Assembly: GCF_024701975.1 (NCBI RefSeq)
Contig: NZ_JANLNM010000012.1
Location: 79,226-143,225, forward strand
DNA length: 64,000 nucleotides
Direction: 5' to 3'
Origin: Variovorax sp. ZS18.2.2
GTDB taxonomy: Bacteria; Pseudomonadota; Gammaproteobacteria; Burkholderiales; Burkholderiaceae_C
The notes beneath the pieces were generated by a model, which saw only the letters and a list, made by a program, of their open reading frames with translations, had not been told where the DNA came from and did not search any database. Every line of letters begins with the position of its first letter. Positions within the stretch are counted from its first letter, which is position 1. The translations under genes were made by a program, and so were the position numbers. Shown in pieces: positions 43,020 to 52,535 of this stretch.

Positions 43020-43436
43020 CTACCACCTGGAAAACTGAACAGCAAGCGACAAGCGCGCGGAAACTTCGAAGGCCCGGCAAAGATCGTGGAGGCAGAGATA
43101 GCGCCAACCATTGCCCGCCCCCCACTTAGCCTGCACCTGGTTGAGGCCGGCATCAAAATCAAAGTCGGGGCCTTCTTCTGGTGCTAGGCCTCCCAGTTGG
43201 GCGCAAAGCTCATCTCGGTAGGCTTGAACTGACGGGTGAAGGAGCGCCGCATCGACGTGCGTAATCTCGAATTCGTTGAGCGGTGCGGCAATTAGCGCCT
43301 CGAGACGTGCAAAGGCTTCAACGACAACAGCATCATTCCCGAGATATTCACGCAAACCAATCGCAACGCCACTGAGGGCAGAGCAACTCTTGTCACCCCC
43401 GCTGAAGTCGCCACACATGACATCGATTCCGCTCAT
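43020..43436 (-). CDS. Hypothetical cassette protein (138 aa)
   Basis: A soluble protein opening MSGIDVMCGDFSGGDKSCSA and continuing as helices and strands (GVAIGLREYLGNDAVVVEAFARLEALIA, WRYLCLHDLCRAFEVSARL). It is unknown to me; its size and acidic nature fit an immunity protein. Between it and the next gene (43437-43766, about 330 bp) I see only one cassette repeat. Confidence 0.65.
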   Translation of the reverse strand: MSGIDVMCGDFSGGDKSCSALSGVAIGLREYLGNDAVVVEAFARLEALIAAPLNEFEITHVDAALLHPSVQAYRDELCAQLGGLAPEEGPDFDFDAGLNQVQAKWGAGNGWRYLCLHDLCRAFEVSARLSLAVQFSRW

Positions 43437-43690
43437 GTCAATCCTTCATTGTCTACACCGTTAGTTGAACGACCGCGCCGGGTTTCACGAGAAATATGGA
43501 TAACCCATTGGCAGTAGATCATTTCCATAACTTGGTCAGTGTGCACGCGCTTCAGTTTCGGCTATTAGGTCTTCGTGCTCGGAAACAAAAATCACGTCAG
43601 CCATCCCTTCCGTTGCGAGTCGACTGGGTGTGTAGGTCTCGGGCCACAGGTGACTGCAGGACCCTGCTGACTGAAACTGGAGCGACGTAT

Positions 43691-43721
43691 CGAAGGTCCG
43701 GAATTGGCCGACTGTAGCCAG
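43691..43721 (-). repeat. Cassette repeat (leftward)
   Basis: CGAAGGTCCGGAATTGG then CCGACTGTAGCCAG. The inverted right arm GCGGACATGCG lies at about 43750. Confidence 0.78.
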
Positions 43722-43766
43722 TCATGCAGCCGTCGTGACTGGGCTCGCGGCGGACATGCGATGTGA

Positions 43767-44105
43767 TCAGATCCACTGCCGCTCATAGGCTGCGACGTGC
43801 TCAGGAAACAACGTCTCATACGCCGGGTAGGCAATGCCCAAGACGTTTACCTCGATGCTATCGGGGCCGTCGTCGTAATCCATGATGCCTACGCCAGCAC
43901 AGACGAGGACCGTTTGGTCTTCTATTCGAACTGTCAGGACAAGGTGGGTCTGGTCAGCGTGATTCGAAATGCATTCGGCACGGATAGTCGAGTACCCAGG
44001 GGCCGGCCGAAACATGCCAGACGCAACGCCCATCGGAGGGTCGCCCAACTCTAAGCTGGAGTATCCCACCAGCACCTCGTGCGCATAAATTGAGAACATT
44101 GGCAT
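43767..44105 (-). CDS. Hypothetical cassette protein (112 aa)
   Basis: A beta-rich protein (MFSIYAHEVLVGYSSLELGDPPMGVASGMF, HLVLTVRIEDQTVLVCAGVGIMDY, SIEVNVLGIAYPAYETLFPEHV). I have no family name for it. The start at 44105 is chosen because a repeat-like element occupies the sequence just upstream (44127-44158), which rules out the longer frame. Confidence 0.65.
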   Translation of the reverse strand: MPMFSIYAHEVLVGYSSLELGDPPMGVASGMFRPAPGYSTIRAECISNHADQTHLVLTVRIEDQTVLVCAGVGIMDYDDGPDSIEVNVLGIAYPAYETLFPEHVAAYERQWI

Positions 44106-44126
44106 GTAGGTCCCTAGTCTTTCTGC

Positions 44127-44158
44127 GATGCCCGCTTCTGGGCCGGTGGCTGACATTT
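44127..44158 (-). repeat. Diverged cassette repeat (leftward)
   Basis: GATGCCCGCTTCTGGGCCGG then TGGCTGACATT: left arm and TGGGCCG core recognisable. Confidence 0.6.
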
Positions 44159-44166
44159 CTTGATGC

Positions 44167-44628
44167 TTAGTTGGCGGGTTGAACCGCGTCCTTCGGCAAC
44201 CAATAAGCGCGTTTCGGCGGCGGGTCCCCAATCTTCATCATGCTGCTGCCGGGACCAGCGTCGAACACAGTAGCTAGTGCGTTCTTTTGCACTCTCGTGC
44301 AGTGAGCTATCGCCTCCCCGACCGTCGCTACACTGGCCTTTGCACGCAGGCGGTCGAGCAACACTTTGTCGTCCCCGGCGAGTCCAGGCTCACCAGTTGT
44401 TGGCGAAATGTTTGAGGTGCCTTTTGTGGCAACCAAGACGCCAATCATCAATACGACGAAATTAACGTACTCGGCCTGTGCAGGGGATTCGCACCCATAG
44501 TAGATATCGACCGGCCCGCCCTTGGTCAGAACACGTGAGCCGCTTGAGCAAGCGACTTTCGAGCAATTCTCGACAGCATGCGCTTGCAGAGCAAGTGCAG
44601 CGAGCGCGGCGATAAAGAATTTCTTCAT
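44167..44628 (-). CDS. Secreted cassette protein (153 aa)
   Basis: An exported protein with signal peptide MKKFFIAALAALALQAHA. The mature part has Cys residues in CSKVACSSG and in YYGCESPAQAEYVNF, a helical segment DDKVLLDRLRAKASVATVGEAIAHC, and ends PPPKRAYWLPKDAVQPAN. I recognise no family; a periplasmic inhibitor-like role is possible. The start is fixed by the signal. Confidence 0.68.
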   Translation of the reverse strand: MKKFFIAALAALALQAHAVENCSKVACSSGSRVLTKGGPVDIYYGCESPAQAEYVNFVVLMIGVLVATKGTSNISPTTGEPGLAGDDKVLLDRLRAKASVATVGEAIAHCTRVQKNALATVFDAGPGSSMMKIGDPPPKRAYWLPKDAVQPAN

Positions 44629-44802
44629 GAGTTTCGGTGTTCGCATTTGACCCGGTGGCAAAAGAGACAAGCGGTCCTTAGGGATTGTTGGTCCTAGTCC
44701 GGTTCATTTGCACGCGCTTCGGTGAGATGCAGGTCCAACTCGGCCTGAACGTGTTGCAAGGACGCTGCAAGCGTCTGCTGTGCGGCGAATTGGAAGGCGG
44801 CA

Positions 44803-44835
44803 GCGAATGACTGGTTCTGGCCGACTGCAGCTACC
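44803..44835 (-). repeat. Cassette repeat (leftward)
   Basis: GCGAATGACTGGTTCTGG then CCGACTGCAGCTACC. It overlaps the stop end of the next leftward gene. Confidence 0.72.
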
Positions 44836-45397
44836 CAACGTAAACCGGACCCTCCGGCGCAAGGGTGAAAAGATTTCGACCAAACGGCTTTCGACTCTCC
44901 AACTCCACTCTTGAGATAAAGGATTCAATCTTCTCGCTGACCAAGGCCGAACAGTCCTCTGCAAAGATGACTGCAGAATCTCTTTCTGAGATAAGCGCAC
45001 AAAGGCTATCGGAGCCTAGTTGCTCCGAAAACCACTGGTAGAAACCGTTGTGAAAAATAGCGGCCGAGGCTAACCAATGACCATCCAAAAATATAGCCTT
45101 GCCGCCGTCGTCAAATTCGCCCACACCGACCTTCAGTTGTCCGCCTGAGAGCTGGGCACCAAGATTCCCCATCGCCTTCGCCCAAGCCTCATCGTCAGAT
45201 ATCCCAGATTTCTCAAGCTCATTTGGCGTCACGTTGCGCACCGCTGACCCCAAGTCCAGAGAGAGCATCACGATGAGGTTAGGTCCAAGATCAAGATAGC
45301 TACATGCCCCCTCACCAAGCTGGATGAGATAGCTGCGGGGTACCACGGAGGGGAAAAGAGCGTCTACATCGAGCATGATTGCTAAAGGGTTGAGCAT
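44831..45397 (-). CDS. Hypothetical cassette protein, DUF1444/YtpQ-like
   Basis: A 188-residue soluble protein. The order DALFPSVVPRSYL, LIVMLSLDLGSAVRNVTPNELEKSGISDDEAWAKAMGNL, then a region with AIFHNGFYQWFSEQLGSDSLCALISERD follows the plan of the DUF1444 (YtpQ) family. The assignment is by pattern. The start ATG 45397 is preferred; a GTG at 45475 would add 26 residues. Confidence 0.65.
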   Translation of the reverse strand: MLNPLAIMLDVDALFPSVVPRSYLIQLGEGACSYLDLGPNLIVMLSLDLGSAVRNVTPNELEKSGISDDEAWAKAMGNLGAQLSGGQLKVGVGEFDDGGKAIFLDGHWLASAAIFHNGFYQWFSEQLGSDSLCALISERDSAVIFAEDCSALVSEKIESFISRVELESRKPFGRNLFTLAPEGPVYVG

Positions 45398-45540
45398 GGA
45401 TGACTTGAGGTCCGCAGCAAGAGGCGGCGGGGTAGAGCCTACGTCGAAGATCCAGTTCAGGCTGCCGCCGCACACCGATTGTTGTCCTGGCTTCAGTCAG
45501 TGCGCACACGCTCACGATGGCTTAGTTGGGAGACAGCGAC

Positions 45541-45570
45541 AAAGGTCGGCTTCTGGCCGGGTTCTGCCTC
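45541..45570 (-). repeat. Cassette repeat (leftward)
   Basis: AAAGGTCGGCTTCTGGCC then GGGTTCTGCCTC: the left arm and core are kept, the rest has diverged. Confidence 0.65.
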
Positions 45571-45890
45571 TAGAGCTCGAACGTTCCCTTGAACTGCTCA
45601 GGCCAAACGACCACGTACTTCTCGCTCGCCTTTAGGCGCTTTACGACCAGCGCTTCCTTCAGCACTCCGCGAAGCTTAAGGAAGGCGTAGACGCGCTCCA
45701 AAACTGGCCCCCACGTGCCCGTTGGATAGATGAAGATGTTGAACCGACCTTGGCCGATGTCGTGGCCATCGACCTCAGCGAAGCTGTTCTGAGAGAAGGC
45801 CTGCACGAGTGTTTCCTCCACATGTAGCAGCGCGTCGAGGCTCGTGGACGCAGTTATGGGAAGCTGGACGATGAGCTGATTGCGAGGCAT
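45570..45890 (-). CDS. Hypothetical cassette protein (106 aa)
   Basis: A soluble alpha/beta protein (NQLIVQLPITASTSLDALLHVEETLVQAF, DVGQ-like turn DGHDIGQGRFNIFIY, ALVVKRLKASEKYVVVWPEQF). It resembles small ribonuclease-toxin antidotes in size only. The start ATG 45890 is the first Met after the repeat. Confidence 0.65.
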   Translation of the reverse strand: MPRNQLIVQLPITASTSLDALLHVEETLVQAFSQNSFAEVDGHDIGQGRFNIFIYPTGTWGPVLERVYAFLKLRGVLKEALVVKRLKASEKYVVVWPEQFKGTFEL

Positions 45891-45925
45891 GCGAAGGATA
45901 ATTGTGTGCGAACTGGCGGCTCGGG

Positions 45926-45956
45926 TCGAACGTCCGCTGCTGGCCGATAGTACCCA
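45926..45956 (-). repeat. Last cassette repeat (leftward)
   Basis: GTCGAACGTCCGCTGCTGG then CCGATAGTACCC. No further copies are seen from here to the right end. Confidence 0.7.
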
Positions 45957-46082
45957 TTCGAGAGAGCACACGAACGTCGGCAACCAGTCTGAAGCAGGCA
46001 CCCTGACGGAGATCGCTCGCGACGCCGGAGTCACGTTGACACTCAGATATCGCCGGATTGACGAATCTGAAGTTACCTCCCA

Positions 46083-46360
46083 ATGATCGTGGCTTCAAGA
46101 CGAGAGGAGTGCTTTCCCACGGCAAAGAACGATCGGACGGTATTCAAGCGCGCAGATGGCAAATGGGTCGACAAGCGCGATGGCGCTTCTCGTTCCGCCC
46201 AGGTTTATGACACCCAAAAAGAGGCGGCAAGGGACGCGAAGGAGCGGCTGCTGAACAGCGGCGGGGCGAGCTCAAGATTAAAGGTGAGGGCGGCAGGATT
46301 CGCAGCAAAGACGCGATTGGCAAGCCCGACCCACTTCCACCAAAAGATAGAGAGCATTGA
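46083..46360 (+). pseudogene. Frameshifted DUF2188 gene
   Basis: The plus frame begins with FKRADGKWVDKRDGASRSAQ then VYDTQKEAARDAKERLL, a clear DUF2188 start. At the G-run near 46263 the expected end (GELKIKGEGGRIRSKDAIGK then PDPLPPKDREH and a stop at 46358) lies in a different frame. One base gained or lost in the GCGGCGGGGC stretch explains this. A sequencing error in a homopolymer is possible. Confidence 0.72.
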
Positions 46361-46445
46361 ACATGGCGACGGCGATCGTGCAGCGAACTCTGGCACTCGA
46401 GCCCGAGTACATCTGATTTTTCAGGCGACGGCTGCGCAACTTCGG

Positions 46446-49046
46446 TCAGTGCTTCTTCTCACGTCGGGCCACGACAGATTTTCGCCAAGCCTCCAACTCG
46501 TTGATGTCAGTCACCATCTCTTCGGGCGAGGGCGGCGCAACGTTGGCTTCTTGGGCACCATCGTGGCCAGTGTAGTTGGAGCACTTCGACATACCCGCGG
46601 TGATTGCCGTCACGTCTTCTGACTCGACAAACACCTTCTTCAAACGGTTCGTCTCTACGCCTTTGCGGAAGCGCAAAACCACCTCGTTGAGCAGGACCTC
46701 CTCAACACCTCGCTCCCATGCCATGCGAAGGTCGTTGTAGAGGTCCCTGGCGAGGAGACGGTAGCCGGCTTGATCCCCCGCCTTGTGCCTTCTCGCACAT
46801 TCGACCTGCTTGTTGCGCAACATGCCAATGCGCTGAGAGACGTTCGCGCCGGCGAAGGGCAAGGCCTCCTCGGCAACACCGAATCCTTCGGGCGTCTGGT
46901 TTAGGGTGAGTGCTTTCGGGACAAGTCCCAGCGCTGCAGCTTCGAACATGAGCACATTGAGGAAGAAAATGTCGTGGGTAAAGACTACAACCTGCCGTTC
47001 TTGAGCCTCGGCCGCGATGCGTCGAGCAACGCGCTCCCGACGAGCGTGATCGAGCGAGGAGACGGGGTCATCGAAGACGATGCCACCCTTCCCTTTACTG
47101 AGCTTGACTTCGGCAAGGAAGGCAGCAATGGCAATGGCGCGCTGCTCGCCTTCGCTCAAAATATCCTGGGGAACAGCGCCACTCTCGGACTTCAGGACGA
47201 GCTTGAACGTGGTCTTGGCCTTGGTAGAGGAGGGCTGCATGGCGACGCTAATGCTGTTCACACCAAGCGCCAAAAGTTCTTCGCTCAATATTGCGGCGAC
47301 CTCCTCGGTGGCCATGGTACTGGTCAGTTCGGTCGACTTGCGCGAGATAGCCGTCGTGCTGGTCGCAGTAAGGCACTCGGCGAGCTTCGTGCTCAGGATG
47401 AAGCGGTCGACGGCTTGAAGTGCCACAGTCTTGAGATCAGACAGCTGGCGTCGAGCTTGAAGCTCCGCCAGGTCCTTTTCCATCTTGGCCCGGGCGGCGG
47501 CATCCTGGGACTGATCGAGCTTGAGTGCTGCCTCGCGCCAGCCGACAGCAATCAGACTGAGCGTACTGCGGGGGGTAGCCGGGACTTCAGGAATCCGGTC
47601 CCAAGTCATACCAGAGTCAGCCTTGGCGGCTTCACGAACGGCGTCACGGCGATCCCTCAGCGCCTTCTGGAAGGTTCTGCAAGCGGCCACCAGCTCGGGG
47701 TTGGCCTCAAAGTCGTGGGCTAGGCTCTCATCAAAATTGAGGTCAAGCGGAGCGTCCACAACGGCCTTGAAGGCTGCAATCGCCTCCTTCCGGGCCTTCT
47801 CTGCGGCCCTTGTGGCTTCGCCTTCGATGAACTCGTCGAAGGCAAGCAGGCGAGCAGCGCCCACCTCACCGATCGGGTTCTGGCAGAGCGGACACCGAAC
47901 ATCGTCGGCAAGGCGCGGGAAGGCTCGAACGGTGTGGGAGGTTGCGCAGAACTGGCGGGCCGCCTTGAACATCTCCAACCACGGGTCATCGCCCGTACCT
48001 TCGAGGGTGTCCATCTCCTTGAAGCGCTGCGCCACAGTTTGGGCGACGCCCTTTGCTTGGTTGGACTTGTCGACCAAGATACGGAGACTGTCGATCTTGG
48101 GCTGTGCAACGATGGCTACAGCGGCGTCGAGTCGTTGCGTCAATGCCTCAACACGAGTGGCTTTGACGCGCAATTCGGTAGCGCGTCGCATGGGATCGGC
48201 TTCGCCCAGGATTTTGGTGAGACTTTCGAGCTGCGCCAAGTCCTGTTCCGACAGGGTCGCCAGACGCTCGATGTCTTCCTTGCTGGTCTTGGCGGACAGG
48301 CTTTTTGCAAGAAGGCCTGCCTGGGTAGGGCTGAGGGCAAGCCTAGCGAACGGTTCCACGCTGGGCTTGGCCGCGCGCTGTTCTTGCTGGATACGCTCTT
48401 TTAGCCAAGCGCATACCTTGGCAAGGCCCTCCAGGATGTCGAGGCCATAGGGAACATAGGAAAAGTCGCCTTGGTTATCAACATACGCGCGGGCACATCG
48501 TGCGTCAAAAATCGCAATGCTGGAGAGTTCAGACGGCGAAGTCTTGCCGTCAGTCCATTGGTACTCGGTCACTTCGCCGTCAACGAGGACGTCGAAAACA
48601 GCGGTCGCGGCTTCTGCGAGGACCGGGTGCTTGTAGGCGTTGGGGCGAATCTGCTCCGATTGGTCGCGCGCGCGGCAAGCCTTCTTGAGTACGCGGGTGT
48701 ACCCAGACTTACCAACGCCGTTGTCACCATAGATGTTGGTCAGCCCGATGGAGGCAAGGGGGAGCGTCTTTCCGGGTGCTAGCGCGTTGACGTACTGAAG
48801 GTTCTTGATTGCGGCGAGCTGGACGAGGGGCTGGCCGGCTTGGGGCGCGGCAACCTGCTCCTTGGTGAGCTTGCGAGCCTCGCGACCCATAAGGTCGGAT
48901 ATTCCGTGAGAGTCCTGAAGCAGCGCGAGGATGTCCTCGAGGTCATCGGCCGACGGTGTGGGCCGCTCGTAGAGCACGGCTACCGCATGCTGCTGCCAAG
49001 CAGGCAGTTTTTCGGCCCATTTCTGGATTTCACTGAGGATCGTCAC
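46446..49046 (-). CDS. Zinc-hook AAA_13 ATPase, RloC/PrrC-like candidate anticodon nuclease
   Basis: An 866-residue ATPase of the COG4694 type. Walker A is YGDNGVGKSGY (about 113), the ABC-like signature is LSEGEQRAIAIAAFL, Walker B is GGIVFDDPVSSLDH, and the H-loop is VVFTHDIFF. Coiled coils flank a CPLC zinc-hook-like site (about 385). In the C-terminus, ERGVEEVLLNEV gives Arg and Glu four residues apart, and GHD follows 49 residues after the Arg, which recalls the Arg-Glu-His nuclease site of PrrC/RloC. The start is GTG. It is likely phage-defence cargo. Confidence 0.8.
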   Translation of the reverse strand: MTILSEIQKWAEKLPAWQQHAVAVLYERPTPSADDLEDILALLQDSHGISDLMGREARKLTKEQVAAPQAGQPLVQLAAIKNLQYVNALAPGKTLPLASIGLTNIYGDNGVGKSGYTRVLKKACRARDQSEQIRPNAYKHPVLAEAATAVFDVLVDGEVTEYQWTDGKTSPSELSSIAIFDARCARAYVDNQGDFSYVPYGLDILEGLAKVCAWLKERIQQEQRAAKPSVEPFARLALSPTQAGLLAKSLSAKTSKEDIERLATLSEQDLAQLESLTKILGEADPMRRATELRVKATRVEALTQRLDAAVAIVAQPKIDSLRILVDKSNQAKGVAQTVAQRFKEMDTLEGTGDDPWLEMFKAARQFCATSHTVRAFPRLADDVRCPLCQNPIGEVGAARLLAFDEFIEGEATRAAEKARKEAIAAFKAVVDAPLDLNFDESLAHDFEANPELVAACRTFQKALRDRRDAVREAAKADSGMTWDRIPEVPATPRSTLSLIAVGWREAALKLDQSQDAAARAKMEKDLAELQARRQLSDLKTVALQAVDRFILSTKLAECLTATSTTAISRKSTELTSTMATEEVAAILSEELLALGVNSISVAMQPSSTKAKTTFKLVLKSESGAVPQDILSEGEQRAIAIAAFLAEVKLSKGKGGIVFDDPVSSLDHARRERVARRIAAEAQERQVVVFTHDIFFLNVLMFEAAALGLVPKALTLNQTPEGFGVAEEALPFAGANVSQRIGMLRNKQVECARRHKAGDQAGYRLLARDLYNDLRMAWERGVEEVLLNEVVLRFRKGVETNRLKKVFVESEDVTAITAGMSKCSNYTGHDGAQEANVAPPSPEEMVTDINELEAWRKSVVARREKKH

Positions 49047-49560
49047 TTCCGACTCCGGTGTTTGAGAAGCTACGGGAGGCCAAATGCCATAGGTGTCAAT
49101 GCCGTGCGCCTGAAGTCTTATCTTTCGGTATTTCTAAGAACGGTCACCCTGCGGGAAAAAACATTATGTTGCAAGCGAGTGGGCTCAGGGTCCTTGAATA
49201 GCGGTGCAAAGCCTCGCTCGGGTCGACCTCCAGCCTGAGCTGGCGACCAGTCGCAAAAACTGTGCGGCTGCTGCCAGTTACCGATTCAACCGGTCGTTGC
49301 AACGGTCTGGCCGAACATCTCAGCCAGCAGCTGAGGGATGCTAAAGGGCACGTGGAGCCATACGACCTGTCGATCAGTCGTTTGAACGGCGCCTATACAC
49401 AAATGGGAAGGGGCGCTTGGTCATATCCGGTGACCCTGTTTTGCGAAAAGGCGCCGGCTCCGAAGTTCTAGACTGCGATTGGATTTTGTTCACATGAAGT
49501 TCAACGACTGGCAACCAGTGCCGCGCAAGCGCTGATAGCGGCGACCAGCATGGCCTGGGG
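49047..49560. other. 514-bp stretch without a supported gene
   Basis: A 69-codon open frame at 49262 has no ribosome site and no protein-like pattern. I see no RNA gene, cassette repeat or terminator here. It may hold the promoter of the AAA_13 gene. Confidence 0.5.
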
Positions 49561-50181
49561 TCAATAAATGTCGCGATCCTGGTTCATCTCCCCGAGATAG
49601 GAATAGATGCCGTTGAGCATGAAGAACACGCTGTCCATGATCTCCCCGAGGTGCCGCACATTGACGTGGTGAAGGCCGGGCAGGGAGACCTCCCCCTTCT
49701 TGTTCGTTGGGTACCGGAAGGCGAACGACAGCGGATCGACGCTATCCAGCTGGCTGATGAAATCCTCGATGGCGGGGACTTCTTTGTCGCCGGGGCGGGG
49801 GTCTATCAGCTCGAGCAACTGGCGTAGCTCACGCCACATCGGCATCAACTTGTGGTGAGTGTCCGAGGTCTCGGGTTTATTGGCCAGGTGCCGAGCCTGC
49901 TGCAGCATGAGTTTGAGCTTCAGCTCCAACCCTTGGCGGTAGAGGAAGACCAAGGGGTAGACCACGCTGTCCAGGCTGGCCTGGCGAGCCGTGAGCGCGC
50001 GCAGGAGCGCATCGGCCGCCTCCTTATAGCCGGCTGCATATAGATCCCAGGGGAAGGGTATCCAGCCGAGCATCGCCATGTTGGCTCGATCATTGCCCTG
50101 GATGAAGAGTTTCTGCCCCGCAAACTCTGCAGGGGTCTTACTGGGCTCGAAGTCGAGCGCGTCGTCATTCGGATCGGTCAT
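49561..50181 (-). CDS. Hypothetical protein at the transposon right end (206 aa)
   Basis: An alpha-helical soluble protein. The middle (AADALLRALTARQASLDSVVYPLVFLYRQGLELKLKLMLQQARHL) looks like the helical bundle of HEPN-type or nucleotidyltransferase-partner proteins, followed by DTHHKLMPMWRELRQLLEL. No RxxxxH motif of active HEPN RNases is seen. The start ATG 50181 is preferred; upstream the frame runs into the transposon end. With the AAA_13 gene it forms the right-hand, possibly defence, cargo. Confidence 0.65.
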   Translation of the reverse strand: MTDPNDDALDFEPSKTPAEFAGQKLFIQGNDRANMAMLGWIPFPWDLYAAGYKEAADALLRALTARQASLDSVVYPLVFLYRQGLELKLKLMLQQARHLANKPETSDTHHKLMPMWRELRQLLELIDPRPGDKEVPAIEDFISQLDSVDPLSFAFRYPTNKKGEVSLPGLHHVNVRHLGEIMDSVFFMLNGIYSYLGEMNQDRDIY

Positions 50182-50334
50182 GAGGTGGCGCAAAAAAAGC
50201 GGACAGGGGACCCGCCGGGCCAGCGGATGGGGCGGCCTGCAGCAGCTGCTCGCTGCAGGTGGGCGCAAGTCTGCGCGATGACAACCGGCGCGTCGAGGCT
50301 TGCGACCGCTCAAGACCTAAACGAACGGTCGTGC

Positions 50335-50381
50335 AGTTCCGAGTTAGCTGAGAAGAGTTCAGATTTAGCTGAGAACCGACA
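50335..50381 (-). repeat. Right transposon end with two transposase-site repeats
   Basis: Read inward (minus strand) it begins TGTCGGTT, then CAGCTAAATCTGAACT (50356-50371) and CAGCTAACTCGGAACT (50335-50350), only 5 bp apart. They match the left-end repeats. Confidence 0.88.
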
Positions 50382-50386
50382 CCAGC
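50382..50386. repeat. Target site duplication, right copy
   Basis: CCAGC, identical to 20767-20771 outside the left end. Confidence 0.9.
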
Positions 50387-50398
50387 AACCCCCAGGCC

Positions 50399-50426
50399 TT
50401 GAAAGGCCACGGATTGCCCTTATGAT
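50399..50426 (+). promoter_or_regulatory. Sigma-70 promoter of groESL
   Basis: -35 TTGAAA (50399-50404) and -10 TATGAT (50421-50426), spaced 16 bp. The predicted start of transcription falls inside the CIRCE operator. Only 17 bp separate the -35 box from the transposon end. Confidence 0.85.
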
Positions 50427-50452
50427 TAGCACTCGCTGATGATGAGTGCTAA
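50426..50452. promoter_or_regulatory. CIRCE operator (HrcA binding site)
   Basis: TTAGCACTC-N9-GAGTGCTAA is a perfect CIRCE inverted repeat. It overlaps the promoter's -10 end and start site, so HrcA would repress groESL except under heat stress. Confidence 0.97.
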
Positions 50453-50540
50453 CAGCCCTCGCTCCCAGTCGATGGGTCGCCAACCTCCGGGTCCGGCGCC
50501 CGACCACAAACCCGTTTCTTATCCATATCCAGGAGATGCA

Positions 50541-50831
50541 ATGAAACTTCGTCCTTTGGCCGATCGCGTGATCGTCAAGCGTATCGACAGCGAAACCAAG
50601 ACCGCCTCTGGCATCGTCATCCCCGACGCAGCCGCTGAAAAGCCCGATCAGGGCGAAGTCCTGGCCGTGGGCCCGGGCAAGCGCACCGACAAGGGCGAAC
50701 TGACCGCGCTGACCGTCAAGGTCGGCGACCGCGTCCTGTTCGGCAAGTACAGCGGCCAGACCGTCAAGGTCGATGGCGACGAACTGCTCGTGATGAAGGA
50801 AGACGACCTGTTCGCAGTCGTCGAGAAGTAA
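50541..50831 (+). CDS. groES: Co-chaperonin GroES
   Basis: A 96-residue Cpn10 that caps the GroEL ring. MKLRPLADRVIVKRID is the typical start, the mobile loop is ETKTASGIVIPD, and DGDELLVMKEDDLFAVVE closes the fold. The start is set by AGGAGATGCA. It is first in the groESL operon under the CIRCE-controlled promoter. Confidence 0.98.
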   Translation: MKLRPLADRVIVKRIDSETKTASGIVIPDAAAEKPDQGEVLAVGPGKRTDKGELTALTVKVGDRVLFGKYSGQTVKVDGDELLVMKEDDLFAVVEK

Positions 50832-50882
50832 GCCTTCTCCCTTTCGATTCATTCAATCCAATCCATTCGGAGTCAATTCATC

Positions 50883-52535
<1,653 letters not shown>

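Larger units (their letters stand above)
20772..50381. mobile_element. Tn7-like transposon (TnsA-TnsB-TnsC-TniQ-TniQ), 29.6 kb, complete
   Basis: Both ends begin TGTCG when read inward. The first 28 bases agree at about 19 positions between ends. Repeats of consensus CATCTAACTCGGAACT lie inside both ends, and the element is flanked by CCAGC on both sides. It carries a five-gene transposition operon (22199-27506, minus), a cassette-like cargo (about 28.3-46.4 kb), and a defence-like ATPase near the right end. It is inserted between a phospholipase D gene and groESL. Its genes are visibly less GC-rich than the flanks. The boundary bases and gene set are seen directly; the family name follows from the gene set. 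Confidence 0.93.

Noticed and set aside
28754..45956. Reading the array as a classical integron
   Set aside because: The repeats lack GTTRRRY/RYYYAAC ends, and no IntI-type or other tyrosine recombinase is encoded in the window.
28754..45956. CRISPR array
   Set aside because: Repeats are imperfect, hundreds of bases apart and separated by genes; there are no cas genes.
49262..49471. A 69-residue protein gene
   Set aside because: No ribosome site and no protein-like pattern; it lies in a non-coding stretch.
20772..50381. Naming the element Tn402/Tn5053 type
   Set aside because: Those have TniA, TniB, TniQ and a TniR resolvase; here a TnsA-like nuclease is present and no resolvase is seen, so Tn7-like is the better description.
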